This document shows, piece after piece, positions 33,689 to 43,503 of a stretch of 64,000 bases of DNA. This stretch comes from Verrucomicrobiaceae bacterium (lineage in GTDB: Bacteria > Verrucomicrobiota > Verrucomicrobiia > Verrucomicrobiales > Verrucomicrobiaceae). Each line of letters starts with the position of its first letter. The first letter of the stretch is position 1. The DNA is taken from positions 1 through 64,000 of the forward strand of contig JAEUHK010000055.1 of the NCBI GenBank assembly GCA_016795465.1. The letters run 5' to 3'. The position numbers and the translations under genes were made by a program. A model generated the notes under the pieces. It was not told the DNA's origin. It saw nothing but the letters and a program-made list of their open reading frames with translations, and made no database searches.

Positions 33689-35953
33689 CTACTCCACCGC
33701 CTCCACCTTTACGCGGCAGCTCGCGTTGCGTCCGCGGTCGTCGAGCACCTGCACCGTCCACGTGCCGGGCGAGGCCTTCCACAGCAGCGGCTCGGTTGGC
33801 GTCGAGCCGCCGACGAACTGCGAATCGGCAAACCAATACACCTTTCGCACGCCGGGCGCGGCTTCACTGCTCAGCGGGATCGTGCGCTGGCCCGCACGCA
33901 GCGTGTACACGAGCGTTTCGCGCGGTGAGGTGATCTTCGGGGCCGCGCCGCTGTCCACAAGCGTGAGACGCGTGTCCGTTTCATACGCAGGCGGCTCGCG
34001 ACGCGGCAAACCGGCCTGACGAAACAACGCCAGCATGTCCGGCGGCCAGCATTCGAAAACTTCGCGCTTCAAACCCGCGCGACCATCGTCCGTAGGCAGA
34101 CGCAGGCCGCTTTGAGCATCGACAAAGACCTCTTGATGGATCGCACAAGGCTGAATCGGCGATACGCCCGGGATGAAGCCGCTGCGCACGCGATGCTGGC
34201 ACAGCGGCGTCGGCAGGCAGCCGGAAACTGCGCACACCTCCACCTCGCGCAAGCCCGCGGGCACCGCTGGCTTCTTCCACGGCAGCTTCAGCCGCTCAAA
34301 CGTCTCAAACAACAACGGCGCCGCACACTCACGCGCCACAAACGCCGGATTCGGCTTCCCGCTGAAGTTCCCGATCCACACCACCAGCACATACTCACCG
34401 CGAAACCCCGCCGCCCACGCATCGCGAAAACCATGCGACGTGCCCGTCTTCCAACTCACCGCCGGATCCACCGCCCCCGAATCCACATCCGGCTGCCGCA
34501 GCATCTCTCGAATCAAGTAACAAGCCTCCGGCGAAAGCATCTGCTGCCCCTCATCCAACTGAGCACTGGGCACTGAGCACTTCAGCCTCACCGGCCCCAC
34601 GCCATCGTTTACCAAAAGAGCATACAGCGACGCGAGCTCCTCCATGCTCACCTCCGCGCCACCGAGCGGCAACGCGAGCCCGTAGTGCGAGGCAGGTTTC
34701 GGAAACGCCACGCCCGCTTGCTTCAAGAACGCATGCAAACGGCTCAAACCAACCTGCTGGGCCAGCGTGACCGCCGGAATGTTCCGACTGCGAAACAGCG
34801 CCTCGGTCGCGGTGATCGGTCCGGCGAATCCGCGATCAAAATTCTCCGGATTGTAGCTGCCGAAGGCCGCGCGCATGTCGCTCACCAGCGTGCGCGGATG
34901 AATCAGGCCCTGATCCAGCGCCAGCGCGTAAATGAACGGCTTCAACGCCGAACCCGGCGACCTCCGCGCCATCACGCCGTCCACCTGACCGTGAATCCCA
35001 TCGCTCAAAAACCGCGCCGAGCCCGCGTAGGCCAGCACCTCGCGTGTCGGCGCATGCACGAGCAGCGCACAGGCATTCTCGATGCCCGATTCGCGCTTCC
35101 GGCTGATGTAATCCTCCAGCGAACGCTCCACCGCATCCTGCATCGCCGGATCGATCGTCGTCTGCACCCGCGTCTCGCTCTTCAAAAGCCGCCGCGCCAG
35201 ATGCGGAGCCTCGCGCGGTGGTTTCTCCGGAGCCCGCAGCGTGAAGGACTCCTCCAGCGGATCGCCACGCACCGCACGCTCGCCTTGCAGCTCACGCAGC
35301 AGCCGCGCCTGCGCCGTGGCGAGCTGCGCGTTGTCCGCATCCGCTCGCGGACGACGCCGCGCCGGACTTTGCGGCAGCACGCTCAGCGTCACCGCCTCGC
35401 GCAGCGTGAGATCATTCGCCTGCTTGCCGCACCAAAGAATCGCCGCCGCGCCCACGCCCTCCACATTCCCGCCGTAGGGCGCGAGGTTCAGATAAGCCTC
35501 CAGAATCTCATCCTTCGAAAAATGCCGCTCCAACTGCAACGCGCGAAGAATCTGCACGCCCTTCCCCCAAATCGACCGCGTCTGCAGCCCAAAGCGCAAC
35601 CGCGCGAGCTGCATAGTCACCGTCGAACCACCGCCGAGTCTTTCACCACCCACCAGCCCCGCCAGACCGCGCAATAACGACACCGGATTCACCCCCGGAT
35701 GCCAGCGAAACCACCGATCCTCATGCCGCAGCGTCGCTTCGATGACCTCCGCATCAATCTCCGCCAGCGCCGTCTTCAAACGATACCGCCCATCCGCCGC
35801 CAGCGTGAGATGCAGCACCTTCCCCTCCCGATCCAACGCCACCCGCGACCACGTCACGCCCTCCGGATACAACTCACACCCCGGCAGCAAAAGCCACCCC
35901 ACCGCCACAACAAGCAGAGTCCAAAGCGCGATGCGGCGGAGGCGTTTCATCAC
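33689..35953 (-). CDS. pbpC: Penicillin-binding protein 1C (bifunctional peptidoglycan glycosyltransferase/transpeptidase)
   Basis: A 754-residue class A PBP1C. N-terminal anchor WTLLVVAVGWLLLPG, then the transglycosylase GT51 block (EATLRHEDRWFRWHPG, GGSTVTMQLARL, EILEAYLNLAPYGGNVEG), the transpeptidase SxxK-type site (RSPGSALKPFIYAL), SRN (FRSRNIP) and KTG (SWKTGTSHGF). The C-terminal BiPBP_C domain includes ECAAPLLFETFERLKLPW and VSGCLPTPLC. As in E. coli, PBP1C is paired with an alpha-2-macroglobulin gene, although here a toxin-antitoxin pair lies between. Residues about 458-465 come from an in-frame 24-bp heptamer run (CSVPSAQ), extraneous to the family. It is the last gene of the reverse-strand unit. 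Confidence 0.93.
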   Translation of the reverse strand: MMKRLRRIALWTLLVVAVGWLLLPGCELYPEGVTWSRVALDREGKVLHLTLAADGRYRLKTALAEIDAEVIEATLRHEDRWFRWHPGVNPVSLLRGLAGLVGGERLGGGSTVTMQLARLRFGLQTRSIWGKGVQILRALQLERHFSKDEILEAYLNLAPYGGNVEGVGAAAILWCGKQANDLTLREAVTLSVLPQSPARRRPRADADNAQLATAQARLLRELQGERAVRGDPLEESFTLRAPEKPPREAPHLARRLLKSETRVQTTIDPAMQDAVERSLEDYISRKRESGIENACALLVHAPTREVLAYAGSARFLSDGIHGQVDGVMARRSPGSALKPFIYALALDQGLIHPRTLVSDMRAAFGSYNPENFDRGFAGPITATEALFRSRNIPAVTLAQQVGLSRLHAFLKQAGVAFPKPASHYGLALPLGGAEVSMEELASLYALLVNDGVGPVRLKCSVPSAQLDEGQQMLSPEACYLIREMLRQPDVDSGAVDPAVSWKTGTSHGFRDAWAAGFRGEYVLVVWIGNFSGKPNPAFVARECAAPLLFETFERLKLPWKKPAVPAGLREVEVCAVSGCLPTPLCQHRVRSGFIPGVSPIQPCAIHQEVFVDAQSGLRLPTDDGRAGLKREVFECWPPDMLALFRQAGLPRREPPAYETDTRLTLVDSGAAPKITSPRETLVYTLRAGQRTIPLSSEAAPGVRKVYWFADSQFVGGSTPTEPLLWKASPGTWTVQVLDDRGRNASCRVKVEAVE
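34559..34582. repeat. 24-bp heptamer run inside pbpC
   Basis: ACTGAGC, ACTGGGC, ACTGAGC, ACT, the same unit as the tamA element. It is a multiple of three and adds eight codons (reading CSVPSAQ in the pbpC frame), the same peptide type that the tamA element encodes. No inverted partner is seen nearby. Confidence 0.75.
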
Positions 35954-35964
35954 TCATCGTCTCC

Positions 35965-36399
35965 TCAGTCGATCGGGTTGACAATCTGAGGGAGGCCCGA
36001 GTCAAGGAAGTCCTTTTCGTTTCGGGTATAGAAGACCTTCACGCCATTACGTCGGAGTGCGACGCCGAGGACCGCGTCATGCGTGCATTGATAGGCAAAT
36101 CGCGGCTTTTCGATCATCTTCAGCACGTCTCCAAAGTGGCCGGTCTCGTAGGTGCAGCATGCGACACCGCTTTGCTCCCTTAGAAACCGGATTTGCGCCG
36201 CGGCTTGAGCAGCGGTGCGCGGCTTTTGCAGAATCTTGGGATGCCGCAGAGCCTTGTAGAACTCCCACAATACCTGGTCGGCGATGATCCATTCCCCAGG
36301 GTTCGCCAGCATGGCATCGACAATAGCGAGCGCCTTCGCGTGCTCGGGAGCTGCCGTGTTGGCCGCGTATATCAGGATGTTGGTGTCCAGGCTGTTCAT
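35965..36399 (-). CDS. PIN-domain toxin (VapC-like)
   Basis: A 144-residue PIN ribonuclease. Acidic residues fit the active site: Asp5 (MNSLDTNILIY), Glu46 (DQVLWEFYKAL), an Asp in the CTHDAVLGVA block and the terminal FYTRNEKDF motif. VapC toxins cleave tRNA or rRNA in the cytoplasm. The ATG overlaps the antitoxin stop by one base (TGATG), the usual coupled arrangement. The pair lies between the alpha-2-macroglobulin and pbpC genes on the same strand, 11 bases before pbpC, so the toxin is probably part of that transcript or an insertion into it. Confidence 0.88.
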   Translation of the reverse strand: MNSLDTNILIYAANTAAPEHAKALAIVDAMLANPGEWIIADQVLWEFYKALRHPKILQKPRTAAQAAAQIRFLREQSGVACCTYETGHFGDVLKMIEKPRFAYQCTHDAVLGVALRRNGVKVFYTRNEKDFLDSGLPQIVNPID

Positions 36400-36635
36400 C
36401 AGGACTCGTCTCCGTGAATAACAGACTTCATTTTGGCAGCGGACACGAGCACTTTGCCTCCGTCAAAGGTAGGAAACTTGCTTTCTCCCTGGCGCTTCAG
36501 CAGTCCGGCTCGCTGTTCGATGTCGCGATCCACCGCCCTCCGAACGATTTCGCTCACAGGCCGGTCTTCGATGCGGGCCAGTTTGCGCAGCACATCCATC
36601 AGAGGGTCCGGAAAGAGGATTTGAATCTTTTGCAT
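36399..36635 (-). CDS. Ribbon-helix-helix antitoxin partner of the PIN toxin
   Basis: A 78-residue protein (start MQKIQILFPDPLMDVL) with a ribbon-helix-helix-like N-terminus (VLRKLARIEDRPVSEIVRRAVDRDIEQ) that binds DNA and a C-terminal tail (ESKFPTFDGGKVLVSAAK) that should wrap the toxin. An ATG 12 bases upstream (MHVSM) is also possible. Long upstream open frame is mostly out of character and is rejected. One-base overlap with the toxin start. Autoregulation at the region just upstream, the 37-base gap to the macroglobulin stop codon, is likely by analogy. Toxin specificity for the antitoxin is inferred from position. Confidence 0.82.
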   Translation of the reverse strand: MQKIQILFPDPLMDVLRKLARIEDRPVSEIVRRAVDRDIEQRAGLLKRQGESKFPTFDGGKVLVSAAKMKSVIHGDES

Positions 36636-36672
36636 GGATACATGCATCGCATGGATGCCTTCGAAATGCAAG

Positions 36673-39600
36673 TCACGGCGCAGGCACCACCTCCACCGTG
36701 CTGCTGGTCGATCGCGCTTTGGTTGCGCGGTCATACATGTCTTCGGCAAACGCGGGCGGGATGACGAAGCGGCCGGCGCAGACGGGTTTGATGCGGTATT
36801 CGAAGGTGCGGGTGTTGGCGTCGGGCAGCGTGAGGAAGAAGGTGTTTCGGTCTTCGCGCAGATCGACGTAGTCGGCACCGGGCAGCGCGCTCGGGCCGGG
36901 TTTGAGGTTGTCGGGCTCGATTTCGAAACCGCCGGGCATCAGGTCGAGCAGCGCGATGTTACTGAGCGAGCGACCGCTGATGTTGCGCACGCGGAGACGC
37001 ACGGTGGCGCTCTGGCCGGTGGTGAGTTGCGTGATGGGCTTGCCGTCTTGGTCGATCAAATCGCGCAGCACCTCCAAACCATCGCGCACGGCCTCGGCGG
37101 GCGGTTTTTGATCAAAACCGGCCTCCACGACCTGGTAGAAGGCACCGAGGTCTGGCGCTCCATCGGGCTTCGTGAGATGAAAACGCAGCGCAGAGGCATT
37201 CTCGGCGAATTTCGCGCTCAAGATGCCTCCCGACTCAGGCGCGAGCAGTTGCGGCTCCGCGACTGCGGGCAACGCTTGAAGCAGGCTGACCTTCAAACCG
37301 CCGTCCTTCGCGAGTATTGAGTAGTTCTTCAGCGCGAGGATGGTGCAGGCGCTGCTGATCGTGTTGAACTGGCCGCGCTGCACCGGATCGGTGATGACGG
37401 AGAGTTGCTCAAAGGTCAGCGTGGAGGCGATCTCCGGGAAATGTCGGCACAGCAGCGCAAAGGCGAGCGCATGACGCACCTGCGGATCACCATGATAATA
37501 GCCCTGCCAGCGCACCGGTGCCTTCCGCTCGGCCTCATGATAGGCGCGCATGATCTTCGTGCCTTCCTCGGGCTTTTGCAGCAGTGAGTAAGTGCTGGCG
37601 ACGTAGGCCGCGGTGACGTGCTGCGGCCATTCGGTCTTCCATTTCTCCTCCAAGGCATCGCGCAGATTGAGAAGCTGCGGCGTGGTGACCTCGCCATGGC
37701 GCGTGAGCAGATAAATCGCCGCCGCTTGCAGCCACGCCTCGTCGAGCGAGCCGATCTTGGCCACCGCGACCTTCTTCAAGTGCTTGCGAGCGCCCGCGAG
37801 CAGATGCTCCGGCACCGCGAAGCCCGCATCGCGTGCCTCGGTGAGGAAACTCGTCACGTAGATGCTCAGGAAGTCGAAAGGCTCCGCCGTGCTGCTCCAG
37901 TAACCAAAACCACCGCTGCTGTTTTGGCGATCCGAAAGCAGCGTGAAGGCATGATCGAGCTGCTCCACCGCCTCCGCGCGTGAGAAACCAAAGTCCGCCT
38001 CATCCGCGAGCAACAGGCGCGACATCGCGCGACTCGTGATCTGCTCCGAGCAACCGTGCGGATATTCACGCAGATACGCATCGAGTCCGCGAGCCAGCCC
38101 GAGCGGCAAAACGGACACCGTGGCCTCCCGCTTCGCAAAATGCGGATACATCTGCCGTGCCACCTTCACCTCGTGATCCGCGAGTCGGAACCAGCCGCTC
38201 TGCACGTTCGTCATGTAAGGTGAAGCGGGTCGCACGCTCAGCGTCGCGCGACGCTCCATCGCATGGCCAGCCGCCTCCGCGCGGAAATTGATCTCAGCAC
38301 CACCGGGCAGGTTTTTCGCTCGCAAACGCGTGCGCACAGTCGATTCGCGGCCTGGGGCCACTTGCAGCGTCGCGGGCAGGCTTTCGACGACTTCGAGTTG
38401 CTCGGAACTGGTGAGCGAAAGCGCGATTTGATCGCCTGCATCGAGGTTGTTGGCCACGGTGAGGCTCACGGTGAATTCATCGCCCGGCGCGGCAAAGACG
38501 GGCACATTCGGCGTCAGCACGAAAGGACCGCGCACGAGGCATGACGACTCGCTTTGGCCCATTTTCTCCGGCGCGACGGCCACGGCCATGATCTTCAAAT
38601 TGCCCGCGAAGTAGTCCGGCACCTCATAGACGACCTCCGCGCGTTCCGGCCCGGATTCGACGATGCCGGACCAAAACACGACCGGTGGCTCGCGGCGACG
38701 CTTGAAGGGATTCAAGTGCAGCTTCGGCGGCTCGTCCTCATCGCCACCGAAGGCGCTGGAGCGCGTGAGCAACGTGAACTCCGGCAAAATGAGATCGAGA
38801 AGCTGCTCCGTTTCGACTTCGAGGGCTCGTTTTCGGAAAAAATGCGGCAGCGGCTCCGGCAGCGTGAAGCGCGTGATTTGATGAATGCCCTCATCGACCG
38901 CGAAGACGACGATGCGGCTCTTTTCCGCAGTGCGATGACCGATTCGCAATGTCTCGCCCGGCTTTACGATCTTCGGCGCATCGAGATCGACCTGGAGCCG
39001 ACGACGATCCTTGTTCGCAGTGAACGGCGCGACCGCGTAGCTCAGCGGACTCATGAAAACCTCCGGCGAATCCAGCGCCCGGACAAAGCCCGCGTTCACA
39101 TACGCCGTGCCTTCGATGCCCGCCGGCAGCGGAATCTGCTGCACGCTGCTCGTGGTGCTGCTGGTGAACCATTTCCAGCCGAGCACACGCTCGCGTTCAA
39201 TCGTGATGAGACCCGCGCCGGTGTAGGGAGCCTTCAAACTCACCTCGACGCTCTCGCCATCATTCCAAAGCTCCTTCGCGAGCTTCATTTCGAGTTCTGC
39301 ATCGCGTTCTAGGCCGCGTGAGGTGTCACCTTTGCCCACCACGCTGAACGGACAGGCGCAAACGACGCGGTTCTCGCCATCGCGAAGCTCCAGGCGGAAG
39401 TCGCCGGTGTCCTTCGTCGGCAAAGCGAAGTCTGCACCGGCTTCTGGAAGCTCATACGGACCTTCCGAAGCTGTCTCCTCACGAGCGGTCGAGACATACG
39501 CGTAGCTGCCGCTCTCCAGCTTCGTCAAAACGGACACATGGCGGATGCGCACGACACGCCAGGTGAGCTGCGGCACGGCCAGCGGCTTCAGCGCCATGTC

Positions 39601-42492
39601 CACCGCGAGCAGTTTTACGTTTCGCGGGCTGTCCTTGCCGATGTAGCCGAGATCACCATCGGGCTTGTAGCCAATCACATGCGCAAAAGGCGAAACGAGC
39701 GCTGAAAGGCCACCGCGCACGCTGCGACCGCCATCAGCTTCGAAGGCCTCGACGAGCAGGTTCATGCGGAAGCAGGCGTTGCCAAAGCGTTCGAGGTTCA
39801 AGTCGATCTCCGCCTTGCCATTCGCGTCGGTTTTGCGCTCGCCGAGTTCGATGGTCTTGCCGGTGACGTCTTTCGATTCATCACGCAGCCGGTTGTGGAA
39901 GATGAAGCCGGGATGCGCATCAAAGAAGAAGTCTGCGGGCGAGAGATCCATCTTCGCGACGATGCGGCGGCCCTCCGCAGCGAAACCGAAGAGCGTTTGC
40001 AGGTTTACGTTTGTTTTGAGGTCCTGCGGCTGCACCCAGCCCGCACCGGGTGCGCGACTGAGCTCGGTGGCGAGCTTCATGCGGTCCGGTTGGAAGTCTT
40101 CGACACGAAACACGGTGCGTCCAAGACGCTCGCGATGCTCGTCCTTGCCCTGTTTGCGGATCAAATAGAGCGAGACGCGATACACGCCGGTGCTGTCGGC
40201 CTCGTTCGTGGTGAAGTCCCAGTTGATGAAGCCGTCTTGCGACACCGCGAGGCGTTCGGAGTCGATCTCGCGATCCTGCGCATCGGTGACCTCCATTTCG
40301 ACCGGCAGACCGGCGAGATTGCCCATCCAGTCCATGCGGCGCACGATCGCGCCGACGTGGACTTTGTCGCCCGGTCGATAAACACCGCGCTCGGTGAAGA
40401 GAAAGGCATCGAGGCGTTCTTTTTCGGACGCGAGCACGCCTTCCGTGTCGAAGCGTGAAAAGTTCAAACCGCGGTCTTCGCGCTCAAACGGCAAAAAGGC
40501 CAGATCGCTGCCCAAACGAGCCAAAATGGCCACGGGCTGCTTTTCGCGTTTCAGCTTCGAAACGTCGTCAAAGTGCGCATGACCGTCCACGGTGATCGTT
40601 TCGGCCACAAACTCGCCATTTTTGGCCAGAACGAAGACTCGCGCGCCATTCACCGGCCCGCCGTTTTGAATCGACTGCACAAAGACATCGCGTGAACCAT
40701 CCGCGTTTTGCTTTGAGAGCAGGCCGAGATCGGTGACGAGCACGAAACGGCGTGTGACGCCTTCTTCATCGTTTCCAGAGTTGATCCACTTCGGATCGTC
40801 ATCGTCTTCATCAGGCTCGCCATCCTCCTCGGTGCGCGGACGCACGCCTTCGGCGGTGAGGAAAAACAAGCCGCGTGAGCTGTCGGGATCAGAAATGTCC
40901 GTGCGGCCCAGCTCCGGCGAGAAGTCGAAGACGCTGTAGTTGGCCTGGTAGTCGTTCTTTTTCGCGACGGGCAGCACCTCGCGTCGGATGCGGGCGATGT
41001 TTTCCTCATCAAAGAGCCAGCGCTCGCGGAAGTGCTGCGATTCGAAATCGCCCTCGGTCAGCGTGACGAGGTGATTCACCTGCCCCGCAGGGACACGAGC
41101 CAGCGTGTAGCGGATGTGGCTGTGGCCGCGTGACTTCACCGAGATTTTCCGCTCGCCATTCAGCGCCAGCAACGCGCCGCGGCCGAGCAAGTCGATCTCC
41201 TTTGGAAACTCCGGCACGTTGGTGATGAAGTTTGAGTTGTCCGCGAGCTTGAAGCCGCCAAGGCCTTCCAAACCGCCGCGGACACGCACGTAGAGCAGGC
41301 CTTCCTCCTCGATGAGGAATTTGAAGGCGTGCATTTCGGTGATGGGAGCCTCGGATTCGACGTGGGTGAGTTTGATTGGCTTGGAGGCGTTTAGGATGAC
41401 CGGAGTGACCTTGTTGACCGCATTGATGTCTTTGGGGAGGAGCCACATTTCGACATTTGCGGCCAGTTGGGGGCCTGCGGCGAAGCCGGAGGTCTCGATG
41501 AAGATGAACTGTTCCGGCTCGCCCTCCTCAGTGCGGATGATTTCGCTGCGCACGGCTTTGATGCTGAATCCGCTGAAGACATCCGGCACGCGCACTCGCG
41601 CGGTTTCGGCCTCCGCGAGCGCTTTGCCGCCGCTGAGTGACGTGAGGCCGCTTTTGACGCTCACTTTGACGAAGTCCTCTTTTTCCGGCACGGCGATGCG
41701 CGTGCTGCGAATCCAGAATTGCTGATTGTTTTTGCCTTCGGTGAGCTGGAAGAGCTTCGCGGGCGTTTGGCCCTTCCACGCGAAGATGGGCGCACCGCCG
41801 AGCACGTCGAGCTGGATGTTCTTTTCGAGCTCCGCGAGCGCCACGGGATGCGTGGTGTCGATTTGCACGACGATTTGATGCACGTCCGGCGCTTGCGGGT
41901 CGGTGTAGAAGTTCGCGTCCTTCAGTGTGACATCGAACTTCGGCGTGATGAACTCCCAGCGTGTCGATTTGAGCACGACTTCCTTTGCGACGGCCTCGGG
42001 TTTGAAGTTCACGACGAACTCCGTGTCCGCGGGCCAGTCTTGCGAGGGCTCAAATTGAAGCCGCGTATCGCCCAGCCATCGCCAGCGGCCTGGATGCGCG
42101 GGCGCGAGCGAGATGCCAGGCGGATTCGGCTCGCCGATGGCATTCAGCGGCGCGGCGGCCTGCGTGAACTCAAAGCGCAGCGGCGCAAACACACGCTGAC
42201 CATTCGCCACACTCGAAAGCCCCGGCGCGATACCGCGCAGTTCCAGCGTGCGTGTCGAAGTCAGCTCGCGAGGCCGTGCGCGATGCTCATCCCACCAGCG
42301 CCAGCCTTTGTAACCCGCGAAGCTCAACGCGCCGAGCACGCACGCGGTGATGGCGAGTGCTTGGCGTCGTCGCCATGCCGCTGCCACGAGCCAGCGCGAC
42401 CAGCCCGGCGGCCTCCAGTGAAATTCCCCGAGCACCGCGCTGCCGAAACGGCCGATCACACGCGGTAACGCCAACAGACGTTTGAAATTCAT
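36673..42492 (-). CDS. yfhM: Bacterial alpha-2-macroglobulin family protein
   Basis: A 1,939-residue protein, somewhat longer than E. coli YfhM (1,653). The N-terminus (RRRQALAITACVLGALSFAGYKGW) is a membrane anchor without a clear lipobox. A chain of macroglobulin-like beta domains leads to the bait region, and the thioester motif GCSEQ (Cys1481) is intact, followed by the alpha-helical thioester domain (LLADEADFGFSRAEAVEQLDHAFTLL in pieces). The C-terminus has a receptor-binding-like domain. It traps invading proteases in the periplasm covalently and pairs functionally with PBP1C, which repairs damaged wall. Here it is first in the reverse-strand unit, and a toxin-antitoxin pair separates it from pbpC. 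Confidence 0.93.
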   Translation of the reverse strand: MNFKRLLALPRVIGRFGSAVLGEFHWRPPGWSRWLVAAAWRRRQALAITACVLGALSFAGYKGWRWWDEHRARPRELTSTRTLELRGIAPGLSSVANGQRVFAPLRFEFTQAAAPLNAIGEPNPPGISLAPAHPGRWRWLGDTRLQFEPSQDWPADTEFVVNFKPEAVAKEVVLKSTRWEFITPKFDVTLKDANFYTDPQAPDVHQIVVQIDTTHPVALAELEKNIQLDVLGGAPIFAWKGQTPAKLFQLTEGKNNQQFWIRSTRIAVPEKEDFVKVSVKSGLTSLSGGKALAEAETARVRVPDVFSGFSIKAVRSEIIRTEEGEPEQFIFIETSGFAAGPQLAANVEMWLLPKDINAVNKVTPVILNASKPIKLTHVESEAPITEMHAFKFLIEEEGLLYVRVRGGLEGLGGFKLADNSNFITNVPEFPKEIDLLGRGALLALNGERKISVKSRGHSHIRYTLARVPAGQVNHLVTLTEGDFESQHFRERWLFDEENIARIRREVLPVAKKNDYQANYSVFDFSPELGRTDISDPDSSRGLFFLTAEGVRPRTEEDGEPDEDDDDPKWINSGNDEEGVTRRFVLVTDLGLLSKQNADGSRDVFVQSIQNGGPVNGARVFVLAKNGEFVAETITVDGHAHFDDVSKLKREKQPVAILARLGSDLAFLPFEREDRGLNFSRFDTEGVLASEKERLDAFLFTERGVYRPGDKVHVGAIVRRMDWMGNLAGLPVEMEVTDAQDREIDSERLAVSQDGFINWDFTTNEADSTGVYRVSLYLIRKQGKDEHRERLGRTVFRVEDFQPDRMKLATELSRAPGAGWVQPQDLKTNVNLQTLFGFAAEGRRIVAKMDLSPADFFFDAHPGFIFHNRLRDESKDVTGKTIELGERKTDANGKAEIDLNLERFGNACFRMNLLVEAFEADGGRSVRGGLSALVSPFAHVIGYKPDGDLGYIGKDSPRNVKLLAVDMALKPLAVPQLTWRVVRIRHVSVLTKLESGSYAYVSTAREETASEGPYELPEAGADFALPTKDTGDFRLELRDGENRVVCACPFSVVGKGDTSRGLERDAELEMKLAKELWNDGESVEVSLKAPYTGAGLITIERERVLGWKWFTSSTTSSVQQIPLPAGIEGTAYVNAGFVRALDSPEVFMSPLSYAVAPFTANKDRRRLQVDLDAPKIVKPGETLRIGHRTAEKSRIVVFAVDEGIHQITRFTLPEPLPHFFRKRALEVETEQLLDLILPEFTLLTRSSAFGGDEDEPPKLHLNPFKRRREPPVVFWSGIVESGPERAEVVYEVPDYFAGNLKIMAVAVAPEKMGQSESSCLVRGPFVLTPNVPVFAAPGDEFTVSLTVANNLDAGDQIALSLTSSEQLEVVESLPATLQVAPGRESTVRTRLRAKNLPGGAEINFRAEAAGHAMERRATLSVRPASPYMTNVQSGWFRLADHEVKVARQMYPHFAKREATVSVLPLGLARGLDAYLREYPHGCSEQITSRAMSRLLLADEADFGFSRAEAVEQLDHAFTLLSDRQNSSGGFGYWSSTAEPFDFLSIYVTSFLTEARDAGFAVPEHLLAGARKHLKKVAVAKIGSLDEAWLQAAAIYLLTRHGEVTTPQLLNLRDALEEKWKTEWPQHVTAAYVASTYSLLQKPEEGTKIMRAYHEAERKAPVRWQGYYHGDPQVRHALAFALLCRHFPEIASTLTFEQLSVITDPVQRGQFNTISSACTILALKNYSILAKDGGLKVSLLQALPAVAEPQLLAPESGGILSAKFAENASALRFHLTKPDGAPDLGAFYQVVEAGFDQKPPAEAVRDGLEVLRDLIDQDGKPITQLTTGQSATVRLRVRNISGRSLSNIALLDLMPGGFEIEPDNLKPGPSALPGADYVDLREDRNTFFLTLPDANTRTFEYRIKPVCAGRFVIPPAFAEDMYDRATKARSTSSTVEVVPAP

Positions 42493-42570
42493 GGTGGAAA
42501 GAAGTGCCCCGAGAGTAAGGGCCGCCCCCGGGAAAGCAAACCGGGCGCAGAAATTGTTTTGGAAGCGGTT

Positions 42571-43326
42571 TCAGCGCTTACCCGGCCTCGGCATCCGCTG
42601 CTGCGCCCGATACGCGGCGGGTGTCATGCCCATGAGCTGGCGGAAGTAGCGGGTGAAGTGGGCGTGGTCGAAGAAGCCGAGTTCGACGGCGAGGGCGGCG
42701 ACGGTGTCTTCGGTTTCGGCGAGTTTGCGGCAGGCGGTTTCGATGCGGACTTTGAGGAGGTATTGGCGGGCGGAGGTGCGGAAGACGGCGCGGAAGCTGC
42801 GGTCGAACTGGCTTTGCGAAAGGCCGCACATCTTGGCCATCTCGGCGCTGCTGAGGGCGGTTTCGGGCTCACGGTGCATGTGTTCGATCACTTTCGCAAA
42901 GCGAGCCTCACCGCTGGCGCGGCTGCGGACTTGGTCGAGTCGGCGGCTGACGCCGGCGATGCCGATGACCTCGCCTTTCGGGTTTCGCAGCGGCAGTTTG
43001 CTGGTCATGACGAGGCGCGGGGAGCCTTCGGCCTCCGGGGCGCTTTCGACGCGGTTCACGATGGCCTTGCCGCTGCGCATGACGGCCTCGTCGTCCTTGC
43101 GATACTCGGCGGCGCGACGTCGCGGGAAGAAATCGAGGTCGGTTTTGCCGATGGCGTCCTTCTCGCGCTGCACGCCGCAGTATTCCCAGCCGCAGCGGTT
43201 CAGCGCCATGAATCGCCCGGCGCGGTCTTTGATGAAGAAGTTCACATCCGGCAGCAGATCGAAGAGCCGCACGAGCTCGCTGCCGCGGGTTTGACGCAAA
43301 AAGGCCTGTGGTGAAATCGCCGCCAT
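42571..43326 (-). CDS. PAS-domain AraC-family transcriptional regulator
   Basis: A 251-residue regulator. Residues about 18-125 form a PAS-type sensor (FDLLPDVNFFIKDRAGRFMALN, GKTDLDFFPRRRAAEYRKDDE, LRNPKGEVIGIAGVSRR). The C-terminal about 110 residues are a two-helix-turn-helix AraC domain (SSAEMAKMCGLSQSQFDRSFRAVF, VAALAVELGFFDHAHFTRYFRQL, MTPAAYRAQQ). The PAS ligand is unknown; PAS_4-type sensors often bind small aromatic compounds or heme. It lies 78 bases upstream of the alpha-2-macroglobulin gene on the same strand and diverges from the small hypothetical and the cytochrome/DUF1549 block across 178 bases, so the glycan-related block is the likelier target. Confidence 0.88.
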   Translation of the reverse strand: MAAISPQAFLRQTRGSELVRLFDLLPDVNFFIKDRAGRFMALNRCGWEYCGVQREKDAIGKTDLDFFPRRRAAEYRKDDEAVMRSGKAIVNRVESAPEAEGSPRLVMTSKLPLRNPKGEVIGIAGVSRRLDQVRSRASGEARFAKVIEHMHREPETALSSAEMAKMCGLSQSQFDRSFRAVFRTSARQYLLKVRIETACRKLAETEDTVAALAVELGFFDHAHFTRYFRQLMGMTPAAYRAQQRMPRPGKR

Positions 43327-43503
43327 GATGGGCTGATTTTACACAAGGAAGGCACCCGCATGCAAGACAGGAGTCCGCGGCCTGTCGTATGGGTGACTGC
43401 ACAATCCGACACATCTTTTGCCGAAAGCGGCATGACTTCGCTCTCACAATTCGGCCGCGTGGCCCGTTAGCATAATAGTATCCCCCAAGGCCATTTGAAT
43501 ACC

